Source: Ulota crispa (Eukaryota; Streptophyta; Bryopsida; Orthotrichales; Orthotrichaceae). From it: 64,000 nucleotides of DNA. Where the stretch lies: NCBI GenBank assembly GCA_963920765.1, contig OY987248.1:1617001-1681000 (forward strand), written 5' to 3'. A program made the translations under genes and the position numbers. Below are positions 23,665 to 37,100 of this stretch, one piece after another. Positions within the stretch are counted from its first letter, which is position 1. Each line of letters begins with the position of its first letter. The notes below the pieces were generated by a model. It worked only from the letters and a program-made list of their open reading frames with translations. It was not told where the DNA came from and made no database searches.

Positions 23665-26600
23665 ATGCTGCTTCACGTAAGCAAGCAGCTGTGCAGGCCT
23701 TGGAGTTTCAAGCACCTCCTGGTGTCGCCTCTTTTGTACTCGGGCGTGCGCCACAGATCGTTGCTCTCTATCTCCTCCTGCTCTCGGGACTCGGTGAATT
23801 CCTCGTCTTCCGACTGGGGGAGCGTGTTACGACCGAGCACCTTGTCGTGGAGCATCAGGTGAATCTTCGAAGTTGCTAGTGCGAGTTCCGAAGTTTTCAT
23901 TGTGTCGCAAAAGTTTGGATGTAATGGTTCAGATGTTTGGATTCTGCATAATGCGTGTACTTTAATTAATGGCAAGGTTTTCAAATGCGCTTACTGAAGG
24001 ACTTCATCGTGGTTTTGCACATTCGGAAGATTTAATGATTGAAACAATTATAGAACAATCCTGCTAATTCTGTGAGGTTTATCCTGGAAGAATTTTAGGG
24101 TTAGTTTCTGGTCAGTGGCCGTTTGTATGGCTTTAATTGTTATGATTGGTCATCCTCGTAAATGCCGATCTGCATTGACGCTTTACGAACCAAGGATTTA
24201 TCAGTTTGACTTTATCATTCTAGAAATTGGAAATTGCGGGTTGTGGTGGATTTAGGGTTCGGAGTTGCACAGTCTTTAACTATGTTGCATGTTGCCGTGT
24301 TTTTGGCGGAGCAGAGAAGCACACTCAGGAACTGCAGGCAAGAGCCATGGAAGAAGGAAGAAAAGTATCCAGTCGAGCACGTTACAGTATACGAAACGTG
24401 AGGATGCATTAACAGAGAGAACCGAGGAAGAGATATCAGAGGAGTATGAGGAGAGGGATAGCAAGGGACAAAGTAAGAGGAAAGCTCTGAGAGCTCTAAA
24501 GTGGGGCAATCAACTTGCTTCTCTGTCTCCTTCTCAGCTTCGGCAAGCTATCAGGTGGATTCCCAGCATTTTTACCTTATTGGATTTCGCTGAAAGTAGA
24601 TGATGCCCTAACATTTTTACCTGTTCCTCCTCATATCAACGGTGGGAGAAGTATTATATTGGAGATTTAGGGTTTGAACTCTGTGCATGGTGTTGGAATA
24701 CTAGTCAATATGATCTGATTTTCATGAAGGATCTGTCATTGATTACGTTTTTTTTACACTTGTGGCCCTGCAGGTGGGCATCTCTTGATGGGGAAGTCTA
24801 CGACGCTGTCATGCTGGTCAAGGTAAAGTGGCATCTGTGCTGCGCTTACTTGAAAATAAACCTTCACTATGCCCCGCAGATTTTCATGAAATGCATTCAT
24901 TCTAGGGAAAATGTCATGGATACCCCTGAAGTTGCCATATTTACATAGATACCCCTGGTTTTTCAGAAATTGCACAAATACCCTTGGTCCATAATTTCAG
25001 GCGTTTGTTATATTGTGCATGCCACTTCTTTCTCCCTTGTGTGCTCGCTGCTTCTTTTCCGTTCTATTTCACTCCTTGGTTTAACATTGGTCATGAAAGA
25101 AGTAGCGTGCATAACAAAACAAACGCCTGAAAATTATGGACCAAGGGTATTTGTGTAACTTCTGAAAAACCAGGGGTATCTATGTAGATATGGCAAACTA
25201 CAGGGGTATCCATGAAATTTCCCTTCATTCTAACGAGTATAGGGTTTGTTTTTTCTCTATTTAGTTAGGTTTTATTCTTGTTTGTTGATATCGAGTTTTG
25301 GTGTGCAGTCTCTGGGTCCTAACGTGAAAAATGGGAAGCGGCGACAGTATAACTTCATAGGTGAGCACTTCTAGAGATATGTCACAAAAGAGTGTGGTCT
25401 GTTCCTTTGGGAAATTGAATTGTGGATTGTGAATGTTATTGCATACATGTGCATGTCTTTTTCCCTGGCTGTTATTTGCGAATTTCCCACGGTGCCACTC
25501 ATGATTCTATATAGTCAGTCCTGTTCACAAATCTGGTTAAATTTTTAGCAATTTTTTTACCAAATTTCTTTTGTAGCTACAAGAAAACGTGAACATCAGT
25601 GTGTTGAATTTGAAATTTTAGCATATGTGGCAGTGTTTTTAGTCACTTGAACTAATTATGAAAATCACCTTTGGGATACCTGCTCAGGGGGACTGCTTCG
25701 AGACTCTGAGCCTGAACTAATGGAACAGGTCCTGAAGGCGTGCCAAGACGGCGACCTTTCGGGATTGATGGCGAGAACAAAACCAGAGTTGAACGATAAC
25801 CAAATCGACGAGGATGAGATTAGTGATGAGAGGGCAGAGTATTTTTCGGAGGTGATAATACTGAGTATGATACCTCATGTTTTGATGTAATTGTGTACAT
25901 AACTCTATGAAGTACCGACATGTGACGGGGCATTAGCTGTAGAAGTTTGTTTTATTTTATATATTTTTAATATTGTAGCCCTTCTGACACAAAAATCTTG
26001 AATACCGTATGGAGAAGGCTCATGTTGGGAATTCTCCTATTTGCAGGAGGAAGAGATAGCCACACAGTGGCTGGAAGGCCTCCTGGGTGGTGATGAGGCT
26101 GTGAACAATGATGTTTTTTCAAGTACGAGTGATGTCTATTTTGACCGGCAGGTATGTTTTTCAATATAGTATTTTATCCTCTGGTGCAGTTTTATTTGAA
26201 TCATAGTGATCGTGAAACGAATGCTTTGTATTAGTTCTAAGGAATTAAAGAAGTGCTGTACCACAAGAAATCCAGACATATCTAACGTTGCTCTGAAACC
26301 TTAGGTACTCAAACAACGAAAAGTGACCGGTTTCATTATCTGGAGTTGAAATGAGTCACTTCAGGAGGCTTCAAAGAACGGAATCAAACTATTTCAAATA
26401 AAAGAGAAAAGCACATCTGGCACATTTTCAAAACAAAAGCATGTTTGGGAGGTATTACTATTAAATATGAGCTTCTAAAGTGGAGTTGTTTTTTGAATTT
26501 GTAATGTTTCGGGCGCACTCTAAAAGTGGTACCTTGTAGACGAACAGAACAAAATCTTAAGAACTGGGAGTAAAAAGATGTGGATCCCGTGTCCAACACA

Positions 26601-26822
26601 TGCCTGATTAGACTTATGGTAGTAGCACTAATAAATGATCGAGTGTTTTTTAATTTCTCTTTGCCCCCCTTGACTTTGCAGGAACTGAAGAAGCTATTGC
26701 GAATGGCGAAAGGGACTCAACATTTGAAGTCGACTGATAGATCTTTAGAAGCTAGTAAGGCACACGATGCTTTATTTGATTTTTTGTACAATCTTGTCCA
26801 AAGACGGCAAAATGACACTTGA
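23665..26822 (+). CDS. DarP/YjgA-family (DUF615) ribosome-assembly protein, probably organelle-targeted
   Basis: Model exons: 23665-23858, 24315-24554, 24774-24822, 25309-25360, 25688-25851, 26047-26151, 26682-26822; about 314 aa and every splice phase fits. Bacterial DarP (YjgA) binds late pre-50S particles. The family core is visible: SKGQSKRKALRALKWGNQLA, SLSPSQLRQAIRWAS, RRQYNFIGGLLRD and the C-terminal block RQELKKLLRMAKG...KAHDALFDFLYNLV, which parallels the bacterial RQ-LR-L-R-A-K...A-R-I-F-YLRE end. The predicted N-terminus (MLLHVSKQLCRPWSFKHLL..., Ser/Arg-rich) looks like a plastid or mitochondrial transit peptide; that is inference. The acidic region before the core (TERTEEEISEEYEE) is common in plant members. 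The least certain edges are the start and the 24315 acceptor; the 3' five exons are secure. Confidence 0.85.
24905..25223. mobile_element. 319-bp Mutator-like MITE in an intron of the DUF615 gene
   Basis: Long inverted arms start GGGAAAATGTCATGGATACC and close with the complement. It is flanked by a perfect 9-bp direct repeat TTCATTCTA at 24,896-24,904 and 25,224-25,232, the target size of the Mutator superfamily. A related element lies at 35,255-35,563 and a fragment at about 33,650-33,740. The near-perfect arms and intact target repeat indicate a fairly recent insertion. Confidence 0.85.
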
Positions 26823-28155
26823 CCTTTTGCTTATTCTGTCTTCTCATCTAGATGTCACATCTTTGTTGTGAACTTGGAGTATGACCACGCAAGAAGAAAA
26901 ACGAAAATTATACTATTAAATCTTTACTTATTAAACTGTGTTGTTGAATGTACATTAAGCATTTGTTTGGTAAGGAATTATACTGTGTGGGTATTATAGT
27001 AACTTTCAAAACATATGCATCCTTTAATAAAATGTAGAGTAGAGTATGATTTCTTTGGTTTCTCTTGGTGTATCTGTTACCTGTTTTTTTGAAGCTTTGC
27101 TTACCACTTTTTAGACCCTTGAGATAGTCCAAATTTTCAAAAAGATCTTGAATGCTATTAAAATAAACTTTGAAGAATAATTTAGTGATTTTGCAACAGT
27201 GTTGCATCAACAGAAAGGAGGCGCTTCTACAAAGCTGCCACACAGTGGTATACAGCTTGACCCCCAAATGTCTGAAAGGTCCTTTGCGGCCAATACCCTT
27301 TGCGGCCGTGAGCTATTTGAGATCCCAAATTAAAATTTCTTTTGCTAATTATACAGCAACAAATCTACTATCCCCATGGGATGTTCAAGGGTTAAAGTGT
27401 GAATTTCTAATTACTTAAAACCAAATACATAATTATGAGGAATCGTGTTTTTGAAGAACCCCAACTTAATATCAAGTAGGCGTTACCTCGTAAAGAGCAA
27501 ACAATTGCCATTACCTTGATGAGCAAGCAGTCATTGTAGACCATTCATAGCATTCAGAATCTCTTCTTCAACGTAGTCATTTGAACCGCACAAGCTCTCG
27601 TAGTCATTGCTTATCCAGGTTTGAGCGTCAAAGCTTCTTTCCCGTGGTCCCTTCTCACCACACCAAATGGTCTTCACCAACATTTCCCTTCACTCAGTCA
27701 CCATTCAGTTATGACACCCCTGGATTTTTAAATGTTCAATTTTAAAATAGAATGCTTTGGAAAGAAACTGAAAAAGAAGAAGATGAAGACAAACCCTTCC
27801 TAAACATCTAGGTTTTAAGGCTTAAGGTTTGTAAGCATGGACAATGACAAATATTACAAAGCTACTTCTCACTGCCTCACCACATCTACGTTTGCCAAGT
27901 TTTCCATTCACTACTTCATCGAGGCACGACCCCCAATTCTTCAAATGTTCAGCTTCAAAGAAGCTGAGGAACAGGAACCACTTCAAACCAATCACATAAT
28001 TATGTTACCACAATCACATAATTATGTTTAGATAAGTTTGGGGTTTGGGATTTTGGGTTTTGGGAATTTAGGGGTTAGGGGCTTACTGAGACAATCACAG
28101 AGGTGTCAAAAGCTTCTTCTACGTTATGTCTTGTCACCACACCAGCTCACAAGTT
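26823..28155. other. Intergenic region between convergent DUF615 and ACX3 genes
   Basis: Contains both 3' flanks. No coding region recognised. At 27,387-27,393 an AAGGGTTAA resembles a right end of a TTAA element without a clear partner. A G-rich run at 28,030-28,080 loosely resembles telomere text but is not a clean repeat. Confidence 0.4.
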
Positions 28156-31100
28156 TCATATGGAGACTGCTGCAATGGTTTGAGAAGGAAGCGAGGAAGA
28201 TGGGGAAGAGGAAGGGTTAGAAACATTGGCCCAGGAGTTGGAGTCCACCCAGTCAAAGGCGATGGGACCTAAGAAAGGCCGCGGAATGCCAAAGGCGTCC
28301 ACCAAATGCAGGGCTTGCGGCCGCAGCTCCGAGCACAAAAGCGGCACTTCGGCATGAATCAGTTGCGCTTGCTCCGGTGTCAAAATCCCATGCCTGCCCA
28401 TTCACATTGCAAAACACGCTCATTATGCAAGTTTTGGCACTTTTTCCATAGAAGCACTTCACATCTGTGACAGACGGTGAACAACCTTCGTTTCCCAAAT
28501 TTGCAAAAGACATTGCAAACATGTTTTCACATGCCATGTGATGTTTTCATGCATACCACCCTCTTGTATTATTTATAACTTCTTTAGACGAGGCGTAACT
28601 CCCAACAAGTTTAGTATGGAGATGCCACAATGCAAGACCTCTCCTCTTCTCTTGATCTAGTTGTCATTTGTGAATCATGAGCATACCAATTTCAGCAAAG
28701 TCTCATAAGAAGGTAGGGAAAGGGATGATGAAAAAGGAAGATAGAGAGGGAAACAAGTTGGACAAGGTGAACAATAAAAAAAGAGAATAACAACAGGTGA
28801 GACTGTGCAAAGCGCAAGCAAAGTATACTTGATAATACAATTTGACATGCACCCAGCGTAAGCTATACGTAGCGCACCACTAAAATGTTATTGCAAAAGT
28901 TCAATTGCAAATATTAGCACACCACTGTAATACTCAATCTAAACCATTATTGCAGAAGTTCAATTGCATATATTTTGACAAAGAATTCATGAAGGAGAAT
29001 GCAAATACCGCAAGAAGACGACCGCCTCATCAGTGGCTGACAACACGTAAAGTGTTCGTAGCAATCCCAACAACCGCTTCATGGAGCCAGCTGGTGCTTG
29101 CTGCTCGGCCGCTACAGCACTTTCCAGAACTAGCCTTTCTGAGAATGCCTTGCCCAAATCCTCCGCTAGTTGATAGCTCTATGTCCATGATCAAATCACC
29201 AACCCAAAAACACTACCTTTTTAACCACCAAGATTTCAAACTCAAAATTTCTCAAATGTTGCTTTTTTTTAATGGGGGCACAAATACTACACCTGAAGCT
29301 ACAGAAAAATTGTTCATATCATTGGCACTTCATTCACAACAGTGGCACTTTTCAAGACGTGAGCCTGAAAAGATGAATCCTTAACAGTTGTAGTTTCTAG
29401 AGTGTTGGGCACTTGACTAAGTCACCATAGTAGGTAAATTGGGAGAAAAGGCGGGACCATTTTTGTACTCTATCTTAATCTTACACATAGTAAATGTAGG
29501 CATAGCTATAGCTCAAAGTTGTAATTATTTGAAATTCTTAGAGGCAATCACTAAAACTTCACTATGGTACAAGAAAGTGCATGCTTGTTTTTTTATAATA
29601 TGCTAAATTGTACATAATGACAAAAATAGTGAAAATCTCATAATGTATTGTTTTTCCAAATTGACCTAAACACCATATTCATTAAATTGGGAATTTTGTA
29701 ACATTTTGGGATAAAGTTGACCAACTAAAACCGACCATTAGGGTACAACTTGGGAATTTGATTTTCCCAATTTAATGAATATGGTGTTCCTAATACTATA
29801 TGGTGTTACTTGCTATTTCATCCATTTTGGAGTGTCCTAGGGTTTTCATGCTGCATTGGAAACAACATTCATAGAGAAGGCTGAATAATCTACACCAAAT
29901 AGTGCATTTAGGATGTCCTAGACTATATGTTGACCATGCTTGAATTTCACATGGTTTACAGCTTGAACGTTGTTAATTTATTTTTTGGTAGCTTTGTAGT
30001 GGTTGCAAGGCCCTTGAAAAAAAAAATTGCATTAATTAGTGATGGAAATCATTTTTACAGCATTAGAAGAGTAAGATATAAGAATTAGGGTGGGGCAACC
30101 TAAATGCACTATTTGGTGTAGAAAGCTTACCAACAAAAGCGCTTCAGTGGTAGACAGTCCAGTCGATATGAGGTCCTTGACTTGTGAATCCAAACGCTCG
30201 AGCAAGCCTCGCTCTCTCAGCCGGAACAGCGCCAGCTTTGCAACCAACGCAAGAATCAAACTCATAATATTAACACCCACCCCTACTTTCAATATCAGTA
30301 AAAACTAGCAAACACCAACATACGTACATATATGCCTTCCGTATCCTGCAGGGGTCGTGTTTTCTTCTCAAACGGACAGAGGCTTCCTATGCCTTCTTGC
30401 ACCAAGGACATCGCGAAAACTAGTTAAACTTGCTTGTGCTAATCCCACTTGATTTCATCATCACGTTCAAGTGCCTCTTACAGAACTCAGAATTTGCAGT
30501 TCAAGATATACACTTCTTAAACATTCCTTACCCTTGTTGGCGCCATTCTGGAGTGTTTTTCTGACATGTCTCTGCGTCACTCCTAGAAGACTTCGAAGTA
30601 CATCCTATTGTGGGAAAAATGGTACACTTTGGGACTTTCAGGAAGTGAGTCAGGAAGTTTGAGGTGATCACCTCAAATTGACATGTGTCCTCACTTGAGA
30701 GGAGGGATTTGCGAGGGAAAAAATCTTAGTGGCTCAGATTGAATCTGATATTTTTGAATATGGTTTTAAAGTAACTTTTGGGTTTGAGGGGAAAACAAAG
30801 TGGGACCCCTGTTTTTCCCAAATTAACGAGCATCACAGTGTGATGCTACATTGTTTGTAGTATCGATCTGGTATATGCTCTACTGGATCCACAATGAAGT
30901 CTTGACATAATATCCGATGAGAAGACTGGGAAGGAAAAGGAAAAAGCAAACGAGAAGGGATGGATGCATGAATGAATGTTGTTGCAATGGGGGTGGGATG
31001 CAAGGGGATACCTGAAAAGAGGGATCACGGAGGTGGGAGGTGGGATTGAGGAGGCTGGGCTGGGGAAGAGAGGGAGGGGGGTGGTTGAGGTGCTCCAGGC

Positions 31101-34100
31101 CCATGGCGCTGCTCATGGGGCTCCCTTTCACGCGATTGGCGAAGAAGTGGGCGAGCAGCGCCTTGCTGACGTGCTGCATGAGCACGTGGTTGTCGCCCTC
31201 AAATGTCGACTGCACGTCGTGCTCGGCCTTGAGCTGCCCAATGCGGTTCTCTGACTTCAAGCCTTGCCCTCCACATGCCTCCCTGCATTCCTGCATCATT
31301 CCCCTCCCATCACAACCATGGTTGTTGTTGGGGCATATTTTTCTGACAAAATGGAGTTAGATTTGCGGTATTTTGACAGATTTGGACCGATGTGGCCCCG
31401 TTTAATTTCTTAGCAAATTTTTGCCAAAATCTTACTTCAAAAGTGAGATGGCTATTAGTACATTAAGAAATTTTAGTGAAAATTTGGATGAAATCACCAT
31501 ATCCTTATATGAGTTGAAACATGATTCACCATATCTTGGATGAAAGTAGTTTATATTAGAAGTTTTTTGGATGAACTTATGCTGATCTTTCATTCATTTC
31601 AGTTTTAGCAAAATTTTCCTTACCTGCCTACATTCTGGGATGCAGGTTGCTCTACCCTGACAAAAACAAAAATTAAACCCTAGATGTGGGCTGGTCCCTT
31701 CATTTAGTACTCAATGTATTGTGGATAACAAAGATTTGACAAAATATAAACAAATGTCCTAGTTGTCATACTTGGCAAGAGACCAATTGAGGACAAGCTC
31801 GTCTATGTCAAATCATTCAAGAATGCTCAACTGTTTAATAGACTCTAAGTGTAGGAAACCTCGTTTGTCCATGTTTGCCCATCTACACCAAAAGGCATGT
31901 CCAATTGCCGCAATTTGTCTAGTATGGCAATCCTACCTATTCACAACCTAGTGAGGTGTGTGTTTCAAAGTGTTCACATTAGGGGTAATCACATCTTCTT
32001 TACCCCATTCTCTTTCTTGTGAAAATGGGGATGTGGCGCTCTCTCCTTGTTTTGCAAAGATCTCATTTTTGAAGATTGAGAAGGATTATTTCTTCACCTC
32101 CAAAGGAGAAGAATGGGTGTGAAGAAGTTTTAACATGTGGATTTTTTACTAATGCATGTTTTGTATTCATCTTGCTCTTTTAACTTTTGCCCTCCTTGTA
32201 GTTGGAGATCTCAATTGAATCAACTGAATGTGTGAATGCAAGTAGTTGCATTACCTTTTTTTAGGCAAATTCATTCTCCATTCTTCACAGCCCACAAAAA
32301 GGAAGCCGCACCTTCTTCATGGAGAAATGCTCCCATTGGGTCCTCTTTATACTCTACAAGTTCTCATTCTTCAAAAAAGTTTCATTCTTGGAGAAGGTAT
32401 GATTACTCTTATTGTCAAGAAAACCCTAGGCTTGCACTACATGATTGCTGATTTGCTGCCATTTGCGAGCTCTCTCTTCAAATTGTAGCACACTTTCTCA
32501 ATACAAAATATTGATCATTTGCAAACACGTGATAGATTCTCATTTCGAAGAATGTACCACAGAATCCACGCTTGTTTTCCCATTCAGTTTGATGGATCTA
32601 GTTAAAGAAAAATCTAAAGAAAAGCTTGAAAAAAAAGAGAAAATTTATCCTTGGGCTTGGGATAACAGGGACAAACCTGCAAGGTGCGCATACTGTGCCA
32701 TGAAAACATGGCCTTGAACCCACTTGACATGACATGGACAATCTTCACGTCTTTGGGGTTTTTGTTGAAGTACAGTCTTTTCAAATCCAGCGCAGCAAAG
32801 TTCATAGCGTACCTGCAATTTGGACCACATGATTTAATTTAAGCATAATCCAAAAGGTTCAAATAAATATTTGAGTACGGTTCTGATTATTAAATTTGTT
32901 GGTTTTTGTATAGGGTAATGCTTGATAAAGAGAGTATTATTAGAACAAATGGGCTAATGCAGAGGATGACACAAGACAAGGAATGACTTTGAAGTAACGC
33001 TCAATGAGAAGTGTACTGTCTAACTTATACCCACCAAGGAAATGGATGAACCAAAGTTTGTAATCATGCATGAAGAATCTATAATCATTGGTTATGCAAG
33101 AAATTTGAGGAACATTTTTTAAAGCCTAATTTTGCTAAATAATCCACCTTGAAAATGAACTAGAGATTTAGTAATTGTAATTTGTTTATGACAAGCATTG
33201 TTTATAGTTGAAAGAATATCTTAGATTTTTGCAGCAAGTGATTTTTGAACATAGCAAAAATAGACAATATATTGTCATGATTAATGTCTCCAAGCTTGAC
33301 CTTACATTCTCACGCTCAAAAGAGCAACGTTTTAGGCAAGATTTTGTAAGCGTTATTGTTTGCTACAAGGTTACAATTACATGTAGTCACCTCAATAACT
33401 TTGTGTTAGTGTATTAATAAATACAACAAATCTATTAATGCTCCTTTTTCTGATGAACTAGATTGGCCCTTGTCTTGTTATACATCATTTAGTGTGGGCA
33501 ATACTAACAAGCGGCATCATGAAAGTTTCACAAGGGAGAAAAATTTGAATCTCTTAATTAGCTCAAGTTGCTAGTAACACACCTAAATGCACCAACAATT
33601 CAAAATTAGAATTGTATCATTCACAATGTTAATAGGATTTTACTTTTTCTAAAGGAAAATTTCCAAAATACTCTTGAATTTTCATGAAGTGGCAAAAACA
33701 CTTCTAACTTTTGTAAGGAAATCTTAAAATGCCCTTGATGGCATAAACTATCCAGACTACAACTAACCCCACTGTAAACTTGATTGTTCAACTTGTGTTT
33801 GACAAAACCAATGCAAATCTATTGCATAAATCTATATACAAACACAAAACTCTTCCAAAGACATATTCAAGTACTCTAGGGTGGAATGAAGGATCAATGT
33901 CAAGACAAATAAGCTTTGCATTGTAAAAGAGACAGTTGTATTTTAGGACAACATGTAGACGTCCTATCTAAACCACTAGCAATGTGAATCTTTTAAATGT
34001 TGCGATGATTAAAATCAAGCAGTCTAGAAACATGAATTTCATAAATTATTTTAGATGGTGCATGTAACTGTGAAAGACGATTTGGGACTTTTTCAAAGAT

Positions 34101-37100
34101 ATTGGTATTATTTTTTAAAAGTAGGAGAAGTGAAGTTATGCAACATTTTGCTAAGGGGCAAGAAGAAATTCCTTACGTTTTGGCCAAAAGCGGAAGCAAG
34201 CGATGCTGGTGACTGGGGTAGTCCAACAAGAGCCCCTCCTCCTCATGAGTGGAATGAGAGAAGGCTCGCCTTGTCAAAGCATAGCGCAGCGCTGTGGCTA
34301 GACCCAACTTAGCTTGGTTGATGGCGCTCATGGCTATGGTCACTCTGCCTGATGTGAGTGGAGCCATGAAAACACCAAATCTCTATGTAGCCCAAAAATA
34401 CATATAAAAAACATAAGATAAAAAGGAAAATACCAAAAAGAAAGGCTTGAAAAAAAGGTACAAATTTACAATCAAAACTCATCCGTAACCGTAACAAACA
34501 TTATAAAACTGGTGATCTTTGCTAAAAGAAAAAATGGAGAATCTCCTTTCAATGAGATACTCTGGCAAGCATTAGTTTGAATTCTTAAGTACTGCTTTTC
34601 TAGCTTGTGCATTTTTGCTCTCCTTGTAGATTCTAAACATGCAAGGGACCTTTCCATTGGTCCATTGAAAACTATAAGAATTTGGTTGAAGTTAGCAATT
34701 TTAGCAAATTTTGCATAACGCTATTTGTGTTTTGATAAGAAAAGCATGGATTTTTAGGTGAGACTCTTAGAATAATTGCACTTTTTTCCTTAAAGGGATT
34801 GAGTTTGGGACTCCATTTTTTTTAGTTATTAAAATAGAAGTACAATATTTAGCCCAACAAAGAATGGTTGAACAATCTTGAGCAGTACCTGATCCGGATC
34901 CTGGATTGAAGAAATGTATTGCCCATCAGGAGTGACGTCGGCAACAGAGTTGAGCAAGTTCTCTCGAGGAATCCTCACTTCATCAAACCTGGTGCATTTC
35001 CATTTTAATCACTTCAGACAAGAATAATATTCGAGAGTTGCTAAAGCCACACCCAAAATAGCTAACACCACACCTCCAAGCTCAGCTTTGAGCACAAAAT
35101 GTGAAATTTAATGCTGACTTTGTTGATTGGGATCAAAAGATTTGTTTCACCCCTATCATTCTAAGGCTATTTAAAAAAAAATCGGAAGTGCTTGAATTAG
35201 AAATTAAAAATATAAGATTTTTAAATTATTTAAAGCAAAAATACATTAAAAAAGGACAAATTTCATGAATACCCTTAAAGTTTGCAATAATTTCATAGAT
35301 ACTCTTGCTTTTTCAGAAAAGTCACAAATATCCCTAGACCAAAAAAATCAAGCTCTTTTTTTGTTGTGCATGCCATTTCCCTTCTCCCTTTGTATGCACA
35401 CTACTTTTTTGTTATGTGTGCGCACAAAGGAAGAAGGGAAGTGGCATGCACAACAAAAATAAAGGCTTAAGTTTTTTGGTCCAAATGTGTTTGTGAAATT
35501 GCTGAAAAAGCAAGGGTATCTATGAAATATTGCAAACTTCAAGGATATCCATGAAATTTTCCCTTAAAAAAGTAGCAATGCCAATGAGTAATAAAAGTTC
35601 AACAAAATTTTGTATTTGTTCTTCTTTCTTTCAAAAAGGTGGTAATTGTTGTGATTGAATAAATGATAGACCACTTGAATAAAAAAATATATTAAATTCT
35701 CAAATTATATGTTCACATTGGTGTGGCGTTAGCAATTTTGGGTGTGACTTTAGCAATTCCCTAATAATAGTCCCTTATTGATCTTACTTCAAAAGCTAAA
35801 TATATTCCTTATTCTTAGCACTTTGAAAATAGATTGTATGACCTTTCTATTGCACTTTATGATTTCAGTTTAATAGGTTCTTGAGTCCATGACATCTTCT
35901 TTAGTACCGCAACTTCTAAAACCTTAGAAAATTTACACGTCCAACTCAAACTCACTCTTTACTTATGCTAAACTTGATTGTATCACAAAACAATTGCACA
36001 GGAAGCAACATGAGAAAGTTGAGAACAATCTGTTTGTGAAAATGTCATATATGAGAATGTGACTATTTTGTAAAGCAGCTCAAGTTCAACTATGAAGACA
36101 ATGACTTCAATTGTTTACATGCAAAAAAATTCATTGATGATGTCATTGGATCCTCTTGAATTAACACATTCTTTCATTAACTTCGGCATTTGTCACAAAT
36201 TGTGATTTGATTTTCCTCTACTTGCAAGGATCTCACTTTTGGCATTTTCATATAACATGTGAAGTTTTCAAAAATGCAAGGTATGAATTTAACTAGTGTA
36301 GGTAAACAACTCAAAGAATTCTTTGGTACCCTTCAAGTCCAAGTGCTTTTGGTCAAGTAACCCAATTGATTGTCGTATTTTTACAAAGCTCTAGAGAAAA
36401 TCACATGCTATTTAGACACATAGGCTGAGATATTAAAGAGAAAATGATGCACCTTTGATAATGCAATTGCTTTAGATCAATGTCTAAGGTAGTCGGCTCT
36501 AATTGCGACCCTCACATTTAAAGAGTTTCATAGCCAGTCTAAGAATGGATATGAGATGGTTCTTGAATGGACCTTTCTTAGTCTTAGAAGAAAAGGTGTA
36601 TTTTATAGCAAGAGCCAATCATATTCCTCTATTCACTTGATCTCTTTACAAGTTGCAAGGGGACGCTTTATGGGAGGCCTAGGGTCACATATAGGTGCCT
36701 ACTACAAAAACTTTGAAAATTCATCAACAATTCATTAATGCTTCAAAAAACATGGAAAAATTTGAATTACATTTAGCTTCCATTTCTCTTTGACGGAAAA
36801 TTAGGCAGAAAATTTTCATGTCTAGAAAAGCCCATGAAAATCTAGAACAACCCTTAAAGTGACGGTTTTAGAGCGACTACCTTAGGGAGATTTTGAGCTT
36901 CACCAGAAAAAATCCAATATTTATCAACAAGCTTCTTTGGGTGCATGCATTAGATTCTACCCATTCATTTATACTATAATTAGATGTTTTTGAAAATCTG
37001 AATAGTGCTTATTTAGTAGATTCAAAATTTGACAAGTTTGTGTTGCCTTGGACCTCCCCAATCGTTACTTTAAATCACATGGGGTTAATTTCATTTTTAT

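Noticed and set aside
28030-28085. Telomere-like G-rich run
   Set aside because: Only loosely TTTAGGG-like with varied units; not a clean interstitial telomere.
28905-29384. 159-codon plus-strand frame
   Set aside because: Opposite ACX3 exon 9 (29,009-29,178); the minus strand gives the conserved [10 protein letters not shown] motif.
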